35,621 bases of DNA. It comes from Myxococcota bacterium (GTDB lineage: Bacteria; Myxococcota_A; Polyangia; Fen-1088). This document shows positions 1-7,560 of the stretch, one piece after another; position 1 is the first letter of the stretch; each line of letters starts with the position of its first letter. Location of the stretch: NCBI GenBank assembly GCA_025934105.1, contig JAICYS010000026.1, positions 1-35,621 of the forward strand. Direction: 5' to 3'. A program made the position numbers and the translations under genes. The notes under the pieces are model-generated. The model searched no databases and was not told the origin of the DNA. It worked only from the letters and a program-made list of their open reading frames with translations.

Positions 1-1932
1 ACGGACGGTCTTCGACTCGTCGTCCCAGCTCACGTCGACCCGCCGCACCGGGTCCATGTCCAGGGCCTTCGGGCAATCGCGCGTGTGGATGACCACGCCG
101 TGGCCCCGGCTGATGAACCCGACGATCGAGTCGCCCGGAACCGGCGTGCAGCACTTGGCGAACTTGACCAGGATGTCGGCCTCCCCCTGCACCTTGATGC
201 CGCCGATCGACCGCTTGGGGACGATGCGCCGCGACGCCGACGGCACCTCGGGCGCGGGCGCGACCGGCGCGGCGGTCCCGTTCGCCGCCGCGCGGTCGGC
301 CAGCACGGCGTCGACGGCATGGCCCGGGCTGACCTTGCCGTAACCGACGGCCACCAGCAGGTCGTCGGCGCTTCCCACCCGCAAGCGGGCGGCGGCGGCG
401 TCCAGCCACCCCTCGCGCTCGGCGCTGGCCAGCGCGTAGTCCTGCTTGCGCAGCTCGCGCCCCAGCAGATCCCGCCCCATCTGGCGGCTCCGCTCGCGCT
501 GCTCCATGCGGATGTAGTGGCGGATCTTCGTGCGGGCGCGGCTGGTGACGACGAACTTCAGCCAGTCCTTGGAAGGCTTCTGGTTGGCCGAGGCCAGGAT
601 CTCCACCGTGTCGCCGTTGCGCAGCGTGTAGCGCAGCGGCACGATGAGCCCGTTCACGCGCGCCCCCGAGCAGTGCTCGCCCACCGCCGAGTGGATGGCG
701 TAGGCCAGGTCGATGGGCGTCGCGCCTTTCGGCAGCGCCTTGACGTCGCCCTTCGGCGTGAAGACGAACACTTCGTCCTGGAACAGGTCGATCTTCACCG
801 TCTCGATGAACTCGGTCGGGTCCTTCAGATCGCGCTGCCACTCCATGAGCTGGCGCAGCCAGGCGAAGGCCTTGCCGTCCTCGGCGGCGGGCGACGTCTG
901 CTCCTTGTACTTCCAGTGAGCGGCGATGCCCTGCTCCGCGATCCGGTGCATCTCCTGCGTCCGGATCTGCACCTCCATCCGCTCGGCGCGCGGGCCGATC
1001 ACGGTCGTGTGCAGCGATTGATAGAGGTTGGGCTTGGGCAGCGCGATGAAGTCCTTGAACCGCCCCGGGACCGGCGTCCAGTTCGAGTGCACGACGCCCA
1101 GCACCGCGTAGCAATCCCGCACCGACTCGGTGATCACGCGAAACGCCAGCACGTCGTAGATCTGCTCGACGTCGCGGCCGGTCTTCTTCATTTTCTGGTA
1201 GATGGACCAGAGGTGCTTGGCGCGGCCCCAGACCGTGGCCGGGATCTCCGCCTCGGCCAGGACCGTCTTCAGGCGCTCGACCACCTCGCTGATGTAGGCG
1301 GCGCGCGAGCCGGCCGTCTCGGCCAACCGGGCCACCAGGGCCGCGTGTTCCGTCGGCTCGAGGTACTGGAACGCCAGGTCTTCCAGCTCGACCTTCATCC
1401 ACTGGATCCCGAGCCGGTTGGCCAGCGGTGCGTAGATCTCCATGGTCTCGCGCGCGATCCGCTCTTGCTTGTCGCGCGGCATGTGGCCGAGCGTGCGCAT
1501 GTTGTCCACGCGGTCCGCCAGCTTGATGAGGATGACGCGGATGTCGCGCGCCATCGCCAGCAGCATCTTGCGGAAGTTCTCGGCCTGCCGCTCTTCCCGC
1601 GTGGTCCAGGGGATCTGCCCCAGCTTGGTGACGCCCTCGACCAGGAACTGGATCTCGCTGCCGAAGAGGCGCCCGATGTCCTCGGCGGTGGCGCTGGTGT
1701 CCTCGACGCAGTCGTGCAGGAGGCCCGCGCACACCGACGGAACGTCCAGCCGCAGCTCGGAGATGATCCGCGCCACGCCCACCGGGTGGACGACGTACGG
1801 CTCGCCCGAGCGGCGCTTCTGGCCGGCGTGCCGCTCGGCCGCGAAGGCGAAGCTGCGCTCGATCAGACCGAGGTCGGCGGTCGGATCGTACCCTCTGACC
1901 TGCGCGCAAATCTCCTGGACGGCGGCACTCAT
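1..1932 (-). CDS. rel: Bifunctional (p)ppGpp synthetase/hydrolase, Rel/SpoT family, 3' end cut by window edge
   Basis: Makes and degrades the stringent-response alarmone (p)ppGpp in the cytoplasm. The reading frame is open from the ATG at 1932 to base 1 (644 codons) and the C-terminus lies outside the window. The HD hydrolase site is intact (H73-D74 and E77-D78 in LLHDCVEDT), so hydrolysis should work. The synthetase domain carries the SIYQKM stretch and an RFKD motif (R291-D294). RxKD marks bifunctional Rel/SpoT enzymes, whereas monofunctional RelA has ExDD. A TGS domain follows (about residues 390-450), and near the cut end a Cys-Cys segment (AKCCTPVPGDSIVGF) and a DCP motif typical of the RIS/zinc-finger region. 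The terminal ACT domain would lie beyond the edge. The start overlaps the gmk stop as ATGA, suggesting coupled translation. Family assignment is firm; which of RelA or SpoT it should be named after is not meaningful here. Confidence 0.95.
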   Translation of the reverse strand, partial: MSAAVQEICAQVRGYDPTADLGLIERSFAFAAERHAGQKRRSGEPYVVHPVGVARIISELRLDVPSVCAGLLHDCVEDTSATAEDIGRLFGSEIQFLVEGVTKLGQIPWTTREERQAENFRKMLLAMARDIRVILIKLADRVDNMRTLGHMPRDKQERIARETMEIYAPLANRLGIQWMKVELEDLAFQYLEPTEHAALVARLAETAGSRAAYISEVVERLKTVLAEAEIPATVWGRAKHLWSIYQKMKKTGRDVEQIYDVLAFRVITESVRDCYAVLGVVHSNWTPVPGRFKDFIALPKPNLYQSLHTTVIGPRAERMEVQIRTQEMHRIAEQGIAAHWKYKEQTSPAAEDGKAFAWLRQLMEWQRDLKDPTEFIETVKIDLFQDEVFVFTPKGDVKALPKGATPIDLAYAIHSAVGEHCSGARVNGLIVPLRYTLRNGDTVEILASANQKPSKDWLKFVVTSRARTKIRHYIRMEQRERSRQMGRDLLGRELRKQDYALASAEREGWLDAAAARLRVGSADDLLVAVGYGKVSPGHAVDAVLADRAAANGTAAPVAPAPEVPSASRRIVPKRSIGGIKVQGEADILVKFAKCCTPVPGDSIVGFISRGHGVVIHTRDCPKALDMDPVRRVDVSWDDESKTVR

Positions 1933-2585
1933 TGCGACTGTGGCGGCTCCCGCGTGCGCGCCTCGCCCAAAAGCGCGTGCCCGTAGTGCCCGCGCCGGGC
2001 CCGCGCGCAGCGGGCGGCCACGTATATGGATGACAGCTCCTTGAGCGCGGTCTCGAGGTTGTCGTTCACGACCAGGTAATCGTAGTCCGCGAAGTGCTCC
2101 AGTTCGCGTGTGGCGGTCACCAGGCGCCGCTCGATGGCCTCGGGCGCGTCGGTGGCTCGCCGCCGCAGCCGGCGTTCCAGCTCGGCCATGGAGGGCGGCA
2201 GGATGAACACCAGCACGCTCTCCTCGGGCCACTGCCGGCGGATCTGCGCGCCGCCCTGCCAGTCGATGTCGAACAGGTAATCCTTGCCGTCTTCCAGCGC
2301 GCGGTTGACCGTGTGGATGGCCGTCCCGTAGCGGGCGCCGTGGACCACCGCCCACTCGGCGAACTCGTGGCGCTCGACCATCCGCGAGAACTCGTCCTCG
2401 GTGACGAACTTGTAGTCGACACCGTCACGTTCGCCGGCGCGTGCGCCCCGCGTCGTGTACGAGACGGAGAACTCGAGCTTCTCCTGTTCGGCCAGGAGGT
2501 GTGCCAGCGTGGTCTTGCCCGCCCCGGACGGGGACGAGATCACCAGCAGGATGCCCCGGTGCGCTCCCGCCTCTGCGTCGGTCAT
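1929..2585 (-). CDS. gmk: Guanylate kinase
   Basis: Phosphorylates GMP to GDP with ATP in the cytoplasm, feeding GTP pools and the substrates of the adjacent Rel enzyme. The 218-residue product matches the usual 200-220. The P-loop is SSPSGAGKTT (residues 17-26). The GMP-binding stretch SVSYTTR follows, then DGVDYKFV, and DIDWQGGAQI fits the conserved DIDVQGA core. One oddity: the usual TTRxPRxGE reads TTRGARAGE, with Ala for Pro. The C-terminal 20 residues are a basic then polar tail. The ATG at 2585 is preceded 7 nt upstream by TGGTACAAT, a good extended -10 box, so the gene may have its own promoter and a leaderless message besides read-through from yicC (51-bp gap). The stop overlaps the rel start by 4 nt. 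rpoZ, often found between gmk and rel/spoT in Proteobacteria, is absent here. Confidence 0.96.
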   Translation of the reverse strand: MTDAEAGAHRGILLVISSPSGAGKTTLAHLLAEQEKLEFSVSYTTRGARAGERDGVDYKFVTEDEFSRMVERHEFAEWAVVHGARYGTAIHTVNRALEDGKDYLFDIDWQGGAQIRRQWPEESVLVFILPPSMAELERRLRRRATDAPEAIERRLVTATRELEHFADYDYLVVNDNLETALKELSSIYVAARCARARRGHYGHALLGEARTREPPQSQ

Positions 2586-2592
2586 TCGGTTG

Positions 2593-2601
2593 ATTGTACC
2601 A
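2593..2601 (-). promoter_or_regulatory. Extended -10 promoter element before gmk
   Basis: On the minus strand the box reads TGGTACAAT, i.e. TGn plus TACAAT (5 of 6 matches to TATAAT). No convincing -35 lies 16-18 nt upstream, which is tolerated in extended -10 promoters. The box ends 7 nt before the gmk ATG, so transcription would begin at or next to the start codon. Inferred from sequence only. Confidence 0.45.
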
Positions 2602-2636
2602 TCGACGCCGGTGTGGCCGAGTTTGGCGGGCGCCGG

Positions 2637-3527
2637 CTATTCGACGTTCTGGGCCTGCTCGCGCATCCGTTCCAGCTCGGCCTTCGCGTCGATCACCAGG
2701 GCGGCCATGCCGGCGTCCTGGGCCTTCGACCCGATGGTGTTCAGCTCGCGCCCGATCTCCTGGATCAGGAAATCCAGCTTGCGGCCGACGCCCTGGTCGG
2801 CGCCGGCCCGGGTCGAGCCGCGGCCTGCCAGGATGGCGCCGAGGTGATCCAGATGGGTGTCCAGGCGAACCAGCTCCTCGGTCACGTCCAGCCGCTCGGC
2901 CATCAGCGCCACCTCCTGGGCCAGGCGGCCGGGGTCCAGCGGCGCCTCGCGGGTGAGCGTGGCCAGCCGCTCGCGCAGCCGCTCGGCGAACTTCTGCGGC
3001 AGCTTGGCGGCTCCGGCTTGCAGAGCGCCGGCCAGGTCGACCAGCCGCTCGCGACGGGCGCGCAGATCCGCTGCCAGCGCGTCGCCCTCGCGGGCGCGCA
3101 TCGCCTGCAGCTCGCGCAGCGCCGCGGCCAGGGCGGGACGCAGCGCCTCCCACAGCGCCTCGCCCGCCAGCGCCCCGCCGCGCGCCGACTGAAAGTAGGC
3201 GCCGACCGTGGTCAGCGAGACCGGCTCGTCGATCTCCAGCTCTTGCCGGAGCCGCTCGAGCACGTCGTAGAGCGTGCGGACGCGCGCCTCGTCGATACCG
3301 CCGGTGGCGTCGGCGGTCTCGTCCCGGATTTGCACGGTGACGGCGCCCCGCTCGACCGCCGCCCGGACCGCGCGAGCGATCTCGACGTCGCAGTAGGCGT
3401 CCGGGTCCGAGCTGCGGATCTTGAGGTCCAGGCCCCGGTGGTTGACGGAGCGGACCTCGACGCGCAGGCGCCGCTCGCCGGCGTCGACGGAGCCGCGCCC
3501 GAACCCGGTCATGCTGAGGAGGCTCAC
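2637..3527 (-). CDS. yicC: YicC family endoribonuclease
   Basis: Member of the YicC/YloC family (Pfam YicC_N plus a C-terminal DUF1732 domain), which has been reported as an endoribonuclease acting in RNA turnover. Length is 296 residues, as usual for the family. The N-terminal signature SMTGFGRG is at residues 5-12, followed by VEVRSVNHRGLDLKIR. The C-terminal family block reads VGRKLDFLIQEIGRE then NTIGSKAQD. The start is a GTG at 3527, chosen because it places the SMTGFG motif at the extreme N-terminus as in homologues; only a weak Shine-Dalgarno is visible. It lies 11 bp after the epimerase gene and 51 bp before gmk. The yicC-gmk pairing is common in many bacteria and supports both calls. 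Confidence 0.94.
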   Translation of the reverse strand: MSLLSMTGFGRGSVDAGERRLRVEVRSVNHRGLDLKIRSSDPDAYCDVEIARAVRAAVERGAVTVQIRDETADATGGIDEARVRTLYDVLERLRQELEIDEPVSLTTVGAYFQSARGGALAGEALWEALRPALAAALRELQAMRAREGDALAADLRARRERLVDLAGALQAGAAKLPQKFAERLRERLATLTREAPLDPGRLAQEVALMAERLDVTEELVRLDTHLDHLGAILAGRGSTRAGADQGVGRKLDFLIQEIGRELNTIGSKAQDAGMAALVIDAKAELERMREQAQNVE

Positions 3528-3538
3528 CGCCTCGGACT

Positions 3539-4480
3539 TTATACCCGCGGTTTGTACCAGTCGATCGTGCGGCCCAGACCCTCGGCGAACGACACGCCGG
3601 CCGTGTAGCCGAGGCGGGCGCGGGCCGCCGAGATGTCCGCCCAGGAGTGCTTGATGTCGCCGGCCCGCTCGTCCTCGTAGATCGGCTCGATCTTCTTGCC
3701 CAGGTAGTCGCCGATGAGCGCCACCACCCGATTGAGGTCGGTCGCCTGCCCGCAGGCGATGTTGAACACGCCCCCCGAGACCTGGCGGGCGTCGGCGGAG
3801 GCGGCCTTGAAGTTCGCCTCGATGACGTTGTCGATGTAGCAGAAGTCGCGCGACTGCGAGCCGTCGCCGAAGATGCGCGGCTGCTTGCCGGCCAGCGCGA
3901 CGGTGATGAACTTCGGGATCACCGCCGCGTACTCGGACTGCGGATCCTGCCGGGGCCCGAACACGTTGAAGTAGCGCAGACAGACGGTCTCGAGGCCGTA
4001 CGCGCGCGCGTAGATCTGCATGTACTGCTCGCCGGCCAGCTTCGAGCCCCCGTAGGGCGAGATGGGCGCCGGGGCCATGGTCTCGACCTTGGGCAGCACC
4101 GGATCTTCGCCGTAGGCGGCGGACGAGGCGGCGTAGACGACGCGTCGGACGCGCGCGCGGCGTGCCTGCTCCAGCACGCGGATGGTGCCGGTGGCGTTGG
4201 CGGCGTGGTTCTCGACCGGCTCCGCCATCGACTTCGGCACCGACGGGATGGCGGCCTCGTGGAAGACGAGCTCGGCCCCTTCGACGGCGCGCGCCAGCGC
4301 CTGGTCGTCCAGGATGTCGCCTTCGATGAGGTCGATCTGGTCCAGGAAGTCGGCGATGTTCTCGCGCTTGCCCGACGAGAAGTTGTCGATGACGCGGACC
4401 TTGTCGCCGCGGGCCAGGAGCGCGCGCGCCAGCGACGAGCCGATGAAGCCGGCCCCGCCCGTGACCAGGCAGAGACTCAC
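3539..4480 (-). CDS. NAD-dependent UDP-sugar 4-epimerase-like protein (SDR family)
   Basis: Extended short-chain dehydrogenase/reductase of the UDP-glucose/UDP-N-acetylglucosamine 4-epimerase type, probably supplying sugar nucleotides for envelope polysaccharide in the cytoplasm. The 313-residue protein has the Rossmann glycine motif TGGAGFIG (residues 7-14), the catalytic triad region with Ser near 119-120, and Y143 and K147 in YGGSK. LRYFNVFGPRQDP and the C-terminal sugar-binding part are also typical. The AAIPSVPKSM segment resembles the WbpP/TviC branch (N-acetylated substrates) more than GalE, but the substrate cannot be fixed by eye. The GTG start at 4480 is supported by a perfect GGAGG six bases upstream (4487-4491), which overlaps the end region of the small membrane-protein gene. 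No glycosyltransferase genes lie nearby. Confidence 0.88.
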   Translation of the reverse strand: MSLCLVTGGAGFIGSSLARALLARGDKVRVIDNFSSGKRENIADFLDQIDLIEGDILDDQALARAVEGAELVFHEAAIPSVPKSMAEPVENHAANATGTIRVLEQARRARVRRVVYAASSAAYGEDPVLPKVETMAPAPISPYGGSKLAGEQYMQIYARAYGLETVCLRYFNVFGPRQDPQSEYAAVIPKFITVALAGKQPRIFGDGSQSRDFCYIDNVIEANFKAASADARQVSGGVFNIACGQATDLNRVVALIGDYLGKKIEPIYEDERAGDIKHSWADISAARARLGYTAGVSFAEGLGRTIDWYKPRV

Positions 4481-4496
4481 GATCGGCCTCCGGCGA

Positions 4497-4700
4497 TCAT
4501 TTCGCGCGCGCTTCGGCCGCGAACTGCGCGATCAGCTGGGCGAGCGCAGGGTCGGGAATTTCCGGCGCCGCGCTGGCCACCGCCAGCGGCGGATCCTCGT
4601 CGAGACCGCGCGGGGGCGCCGCGGCCATGGAGCGGACGGCGATCCAGGACACCACGGTCACCGCCGGGACGATGAACAGCATGCGATGCTTGACCGACAT
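4497..4700 (-). CDS. Small single-pass membrane or secreted protein, 67 residues, function unknown
   Basis: Not a family I recognise. The protein starts MSVKHR, then has one hydrophobic stretch (about residues 7-27, MLFIVPAVTVVSWIAVRS) and a Pro/Ala-rich acidic-to-neutral tail ending EARAK. The hydrophobic part may be an anchor or an uncleaved signal; AxA motifs (MAAAPP) could permit cleavage. Reasons to think it is real: an ATG start, a good extended -10 (TGGGATAAT) 8 nt upstream, and a 16-bp gap to the epimerase whose ribosome-binding site begins just after its stop. It would be the first gene of the epimerase-yicC-gmk-rel run. It could equally be a chance ORF over a leader region. Confidence 0.55.
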   Translation of the reverse strand: MSVKHRMLFIVPAVTVVSWIAVRSMAAAPPRGLDEDPPLAVASAAPEIPDPALAQLIAQFAAEARAK

Positions 4701-4708
4701 GGTCGTAC

Positions 4709-4717
4709 ATTATCCCA
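4709..4717 (-). promoter_or_regulatory. Extended -10 promoter element before the small membrane protein
   Basis: The minus strand reads TGGGATAAT, a TGn dinucleotide context followed by GATAAT (5 of 6 to TATAAT). A possible -35 (TTGCGC) lies upstream but at only 14-nt spacing. The box ends 8 nt before the ATG at 4700, so the message may be leaderless or nearly so. It would drive the run of genes down to rel. Confidence 0.45.
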
Positions 4718-4786
4718 CCTCTCCGGGAGCGCAATTTTTCGAGCCGCCTCGAGCTCGCGGCCCGGTCCCCTCAAAATACGTCGTCA

Positions 4787-5851
4787 TCAGGGCAGCGGAA
4801 GCCCAGCCAGCCCGGCGCCGAACCGCTCGCCGATCAGGCGCGCGCGGCCGTGCGCCGTCAGCTCGATGACACGCGGAGCGCCGCCCGTCCGGGCGCGATC
4901 GCGCGCGACGGCGCGGCAGGCGCCGCCGACGGCGGCCGAACGGATCGGCGCCGCCCCCGCCGCGGTCACCGCCACGGCCGCGGGCGAGCGCGCCGGCGCC
5001 GACGGGAGCAGCGTCCCGGTCGCGCCCGCCGTGAACCATCCGTTCGTCCGCGCGCCGGTGACGCGCAAGAGGAACGCCCGCGGCATCGGCCGGATTTCGA
5101 GGCGCGCGACCGCGCCCGGGATCGGGACCGGCGCCCCGAACGTCATCGTCGCCAGCGTCAGCTCGCGGATCGCCACGCCGTCGAGCCGGGCGTCGGCCGG
5201 GCCGTTTCCGCGGATCCACTTCTGCGCCGTCACCACGGCCACCCGCCCGCCGTCCGGGGATCGGGCGGCGGCCACCACGTGCCCCTCCTCGGCGGTGAGC
5301 TGCCGGAACCTGCCGCTGTCCGGGAGGTACGCGAACGCCTCCTGGTGAGGGTTCAAGATGAACTCCCCGGCCCCGCTGGGCGGGATGTGCAGCGGCGGCT
5401 TGAGGCGGCCCACGAAGACGACGGCGTCGTCGAGCCCGGCGCCCCAGGCCGCCGCCGCCGACGCGAGCGCCTCCCGCACCTGCGCCATCTGCGGGTGAAC
5501 CTTGAGCGCGCCCAGGTCGGCCGCCTCCAGAACCTCGCGCGACCAGGGCATGTAGGCGCGGGCCAGCAGCGCCCGCACTTCGGTCACCGCCTCGTCGAAG
5601 CGCTCCTGTCGCACGAACGAGCAGGCCACGTTGAGCCGCGGCGCCAGGAAGTCGGGGTCGGCCTGCTCGGCGGCGCGGTACTTGGCGCGCGCGTCGTCCC
5701 ATCTCCCCTGCCGGTAGACGATCTTGCCGTCGGCGTTGAGCTGCGTGGCCTCCGGCGCCGGGGGGCGGAACGGATCGGCGACGCCCACGCCGGGAGCCGG
5801 CGGCGACGGCAAACAGACCACCGCCGCCACGGCCGCCCACAGCGGCGTCAT
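4787..5851 (-). CDS. Secreted TPR-repeat protein of unknown function
   Basis: A 354-residue protein with a probable N-terminal signal peptide (about residues 1-25, MTPLWAAVAAVVCLPSPPAP). Two or three TPR-like helical repeats follow (about residues 36-115), for example GRWDDARAKYRAAEQADPDF and ERFDEAVTEVRALL. The remainder (about 140-354) is beta-rich with a WD40/propeller-like phrase, AAARSPDGGRVAVV, and no catalytic motif I can see. The ATG at 5851 was chosen because it gives the signal peptide and overlaps the stop of the upstream solute-binding lipoprotein gene by ATGA; a much longer frame upstream of it is only an antisense-type shadow. The coupling suggests the two proteins act together in the periplasm. 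Last gene of its unit. Confidence 0.75.
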   Translation of the reverse strand: MTPLWAAVAAVVCLPSPPAPGVGVADPFRPPAPEATQLNADGKIVYRQGRWDDARAKYRAAEQADPDFLAPRLNVACSFVRQERFDEAVTEVRALLARAYMPWSREVLEAADLGALKVHPQMAQVREALASAAAAWGAGLDDAVVFVGRLKPPLHIPPSGAGEFILNPHQEAFAYLPDSGRFRQLTAEEGHVVAAARSPDGGRVAVVTAQKWIRGNGPADARLDGVAIRELTLATMTFGAPVPIPGAVARLEIRPMPRAFLLRVTGARTNGWFTAGATGTLLPSAPARSPAAVAVTAAGAAPIRSAAVGGACRAVARDRARTGGAPRVIELTAHGRARLIGERFGAGLAGLPLP

Positions 5852-7488
5852 GGATCCAGCCAGACCCGCCGCAGATCGAATCGATCGCCCACCGCCGCCA
5901 GGCCGTGCACCCGGACCGACTCCAGCGCCGGCACGTCGTAGCGGTAGAGGAAAATGACCGGCTGCTCGTCGGCCAGCAGGTGCGCGATCCGGGTCAGCAC
6001 GGGCGCGCGCGCCGCCGGGCCGCTGGCCAGCCGCGCTTCGTCGATGAGCGCGTCGAGCGCGGTCGAGCGGTAGCCGCCATAGTTGAACGCGCCGCCGGTG
6101 CCGTAAAGCGGCTGCGGGTTCTCGTCGGGCGCGCCCTCCCAGATGAGCGGCGCCAGGTCGAAGTCGCCGCGCTTGAGACGCTGGAGGATCGTGTTGGCGT
6201 CGGCCGGAATCAGATCGATGAGCACGCCGACCTTGCGCGCCTCCAGCGCGAACGCGTGCGCCTCGACGTGGAACAGCCGATTGCCGGAGGGCTCCAGCAG
6301 CGCCAGCCGGATGGGCCGGCCCAAGTGGTCGCGCACGCCGTCGGCGTCGGTGTCGCGATAGCCGGCGTCGTCGAGCGCGGCGGCCGCCGCCTTGCGGTCG
6401 AACGGGGGCGCCGGAATGTCCTCGGTCAGCGGCGGCCCGCCGATGGGCGTGGCCAGATCGTTGTGCAGCTCGCCGGCGAAGCGCGTGCGGTCCCACAGCT
6501 CGGACAGCGCGCGCCGGAAGCGCGGGTCGGACAACGGGTATCGGTTGTGATTCACCGACAGGAACGAGTACCGGCGCGACCGCAGCCGCAGCAGCTTGGT
6601 GGCGCCGTGCAACGTGGTCGGCTGGACCTGGTCGGGGTAGTGGGCGTCGATCACGCGCGACAGCAGGTCGATCTCGCCGCGCCGGGTGCGGTTGAGCGCG
6701 CGCACCGCGTCCGGGTCCAGGTCGAAGACGATCTCGTCGACGCCGCCGGCCGTGCCCCAGTAGTCCGGCGCGCGTTCCAGGCGGATGCGCTTGCCGCGGT
6801 CCCACCCCGCGAACCGGTAGGGCCCGGTTCCGATGGGCGCGCGGGCGATCGGGGAAGCTTCCGGCCGCACGTCGCGGACCAGGTGGTCGGGCAGGATCGG
6901 CACGTCGCAGAGCGCGCGCAGCGCCAGGTCCGACGGGCGCTTCAACACGAAGCGGACCGTGCGTTCCGTGACCAGCTCGATGGAGGCCACGTCGGCCAGC
7001 TCGGCGCGCAGGACCGGCGCGTCGGTTCCGCAGCGCAAGAGGGGCTCGACCGGCGCCTGCACGTCCATCACCCCGAACGCGCGGTGGTCGTGCCAGTGCA
7101 CGCCGTTGCGGACGCGGACCGCGATGCGCATGCCGTCGTTCGAGACGTCCCAGCTCTCGGCCAGCGCCGGCCGGTACGTGCCGTCGCGGCAGTCGAGCAG
7201 CGTCTCGTAGATGAGGCCGCCCGTGATCTGCGCGGTGGCGGCCTCCCCCTCGGCCAGCGGCAACAGCGTGGTCGGCTCGGCGTCCAGGTGGACGCGCAGC
7301 GATCCGCCTCGGCGCGGCGGGGGCGGCACCTCGGCCGGCGCGGGCAGCGTCTCGGCGGGCGGAGGCGGCGCGCGCACGGGCGTGAATTCGGCCGCGGCGT
7401 TGGCCTTGGATTGCGCGGGCGGCGGCTTCTTTTGGCGGCAGGCGCCACCCGCGCAGACCACCGTCGCGAGCAGCAGCGCGACCCGCAT
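5848..7488 (-). CDS. ABC transporter solute-binding lipoprotein, family 5 (peptide/nickel type)
   Basis: Extracytoplasmic ligand-binding protein of the SBP_bac_5 (DppA/OppA/NikA) family, 546 residues as usual. After a short signal, Cys17 in AGGAC is the likely lipidated residue (an atypical lipobox), followed by a Pro/Ala-rich linker to about residue 85. The domain starts near GGSLRVHLDAEPTTLLPL, with ITGGLIYETLL, PIGTGPYRFAGW and FRRALSELWDR, all typical family blocks. AGYRDTDADGVRD is the calcium-loop-like insert often seen in this family. The ATG at 7488 is preferred over an earlier in-frame start that would run into the divergent gene. No permease or ATPase genes are adjacent, so it is an orphan binding protein; its only partner in the unit is the overlapping TPR gene. 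The ligand cannot be deduced. Confidence 0.9.
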   Translation of the reverse strand: MRVALLLATVVCAGGACRQKKPPPAQSKANAAAEFTPVRAPPPPAETLPAPAEVPPPPRRGGSLRVHLDAEPTTLLPLAEGEAATAQITGGLIYETLLDCRDGTYRPALAESWDVSNDGMRIAVRVRNGVHWHDHRAFGVMDVQAPVEPLLRCGTDAPVLRAELADVASIELVTERTVRFVLKRPSDLALRALCDVPILPDHLVRDVRPEASPIARAPIGTGPYRFAGWDRGKRIRLERAPDYWGTAGGVDEIVFDLDPDAVRALNRTRRGEIDLLSRVIDAHYPDQVQPTTLHGATKLLRLRSRRYSFLSVNHNRYPLSDPRFRRALSELWDRTRFAGELHNDLATPIGGPPLTEDIPAPPFDRKAAAAALDDAGYRDTDADGVRDHLGRPIRLALLEPSGNRLFHVEAHAFALEARKVGVLIDLIPADANTILQRLKRGDFDLAPLIWEGAPDENPQPLYGTGGAFNYGGYRSTALDALIDEARLASGPAARAPVLTRIAHLLADEQPVIFLYRYDVPALESVRVHGLAAVGDRFDLRRVWLDP

Positions 7489-7497
7489 TTCGCGCGC

Positions 7498-7526
7498 TTG
7501 CCCGAGAAAAATCGCTGTGTTATTGA
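7498..7526 (+). promoter_or_regulatory. Candidate promoter for the secreted OB-fold-like gene
   Basis: TTGCCC (7498-7503) and TATTGA (7521-7526) are spaced by exactly 17 nt, and the -10 is preceded by TGT, an extended -10 context. The -10 hexamer itself is weak (3 of 6). It lies in the 72-bp gap between two divergent genes, so some promoter is expected here. The predicted leader would be about 28 nt and would include the GGAGGG ribosome-binding site. Confidence 0.35.
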
Positions 7527-7560
7527 GGTTCACCCGCATCGCGCGGTGGAGGGCTCGTCC

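Noticed and set aside
1-1932. rel as a truncated pseudogene
   Set aside because: The frame is open to the first base and ends only because the window ends. All motifs up to the RIS region are intact.
4787-6805. A 672-codon minus-strand frame joining antisense-type sequence to the TPR protein
   Set aside because: Its first 318 codons run out of frame inside the solute-binding protein gene and have a shadow composition. Only the part from 5851 has a signal peptide and TPRs. The frames 8436-11615 and 24522-26084 were trimmed for the same reason.
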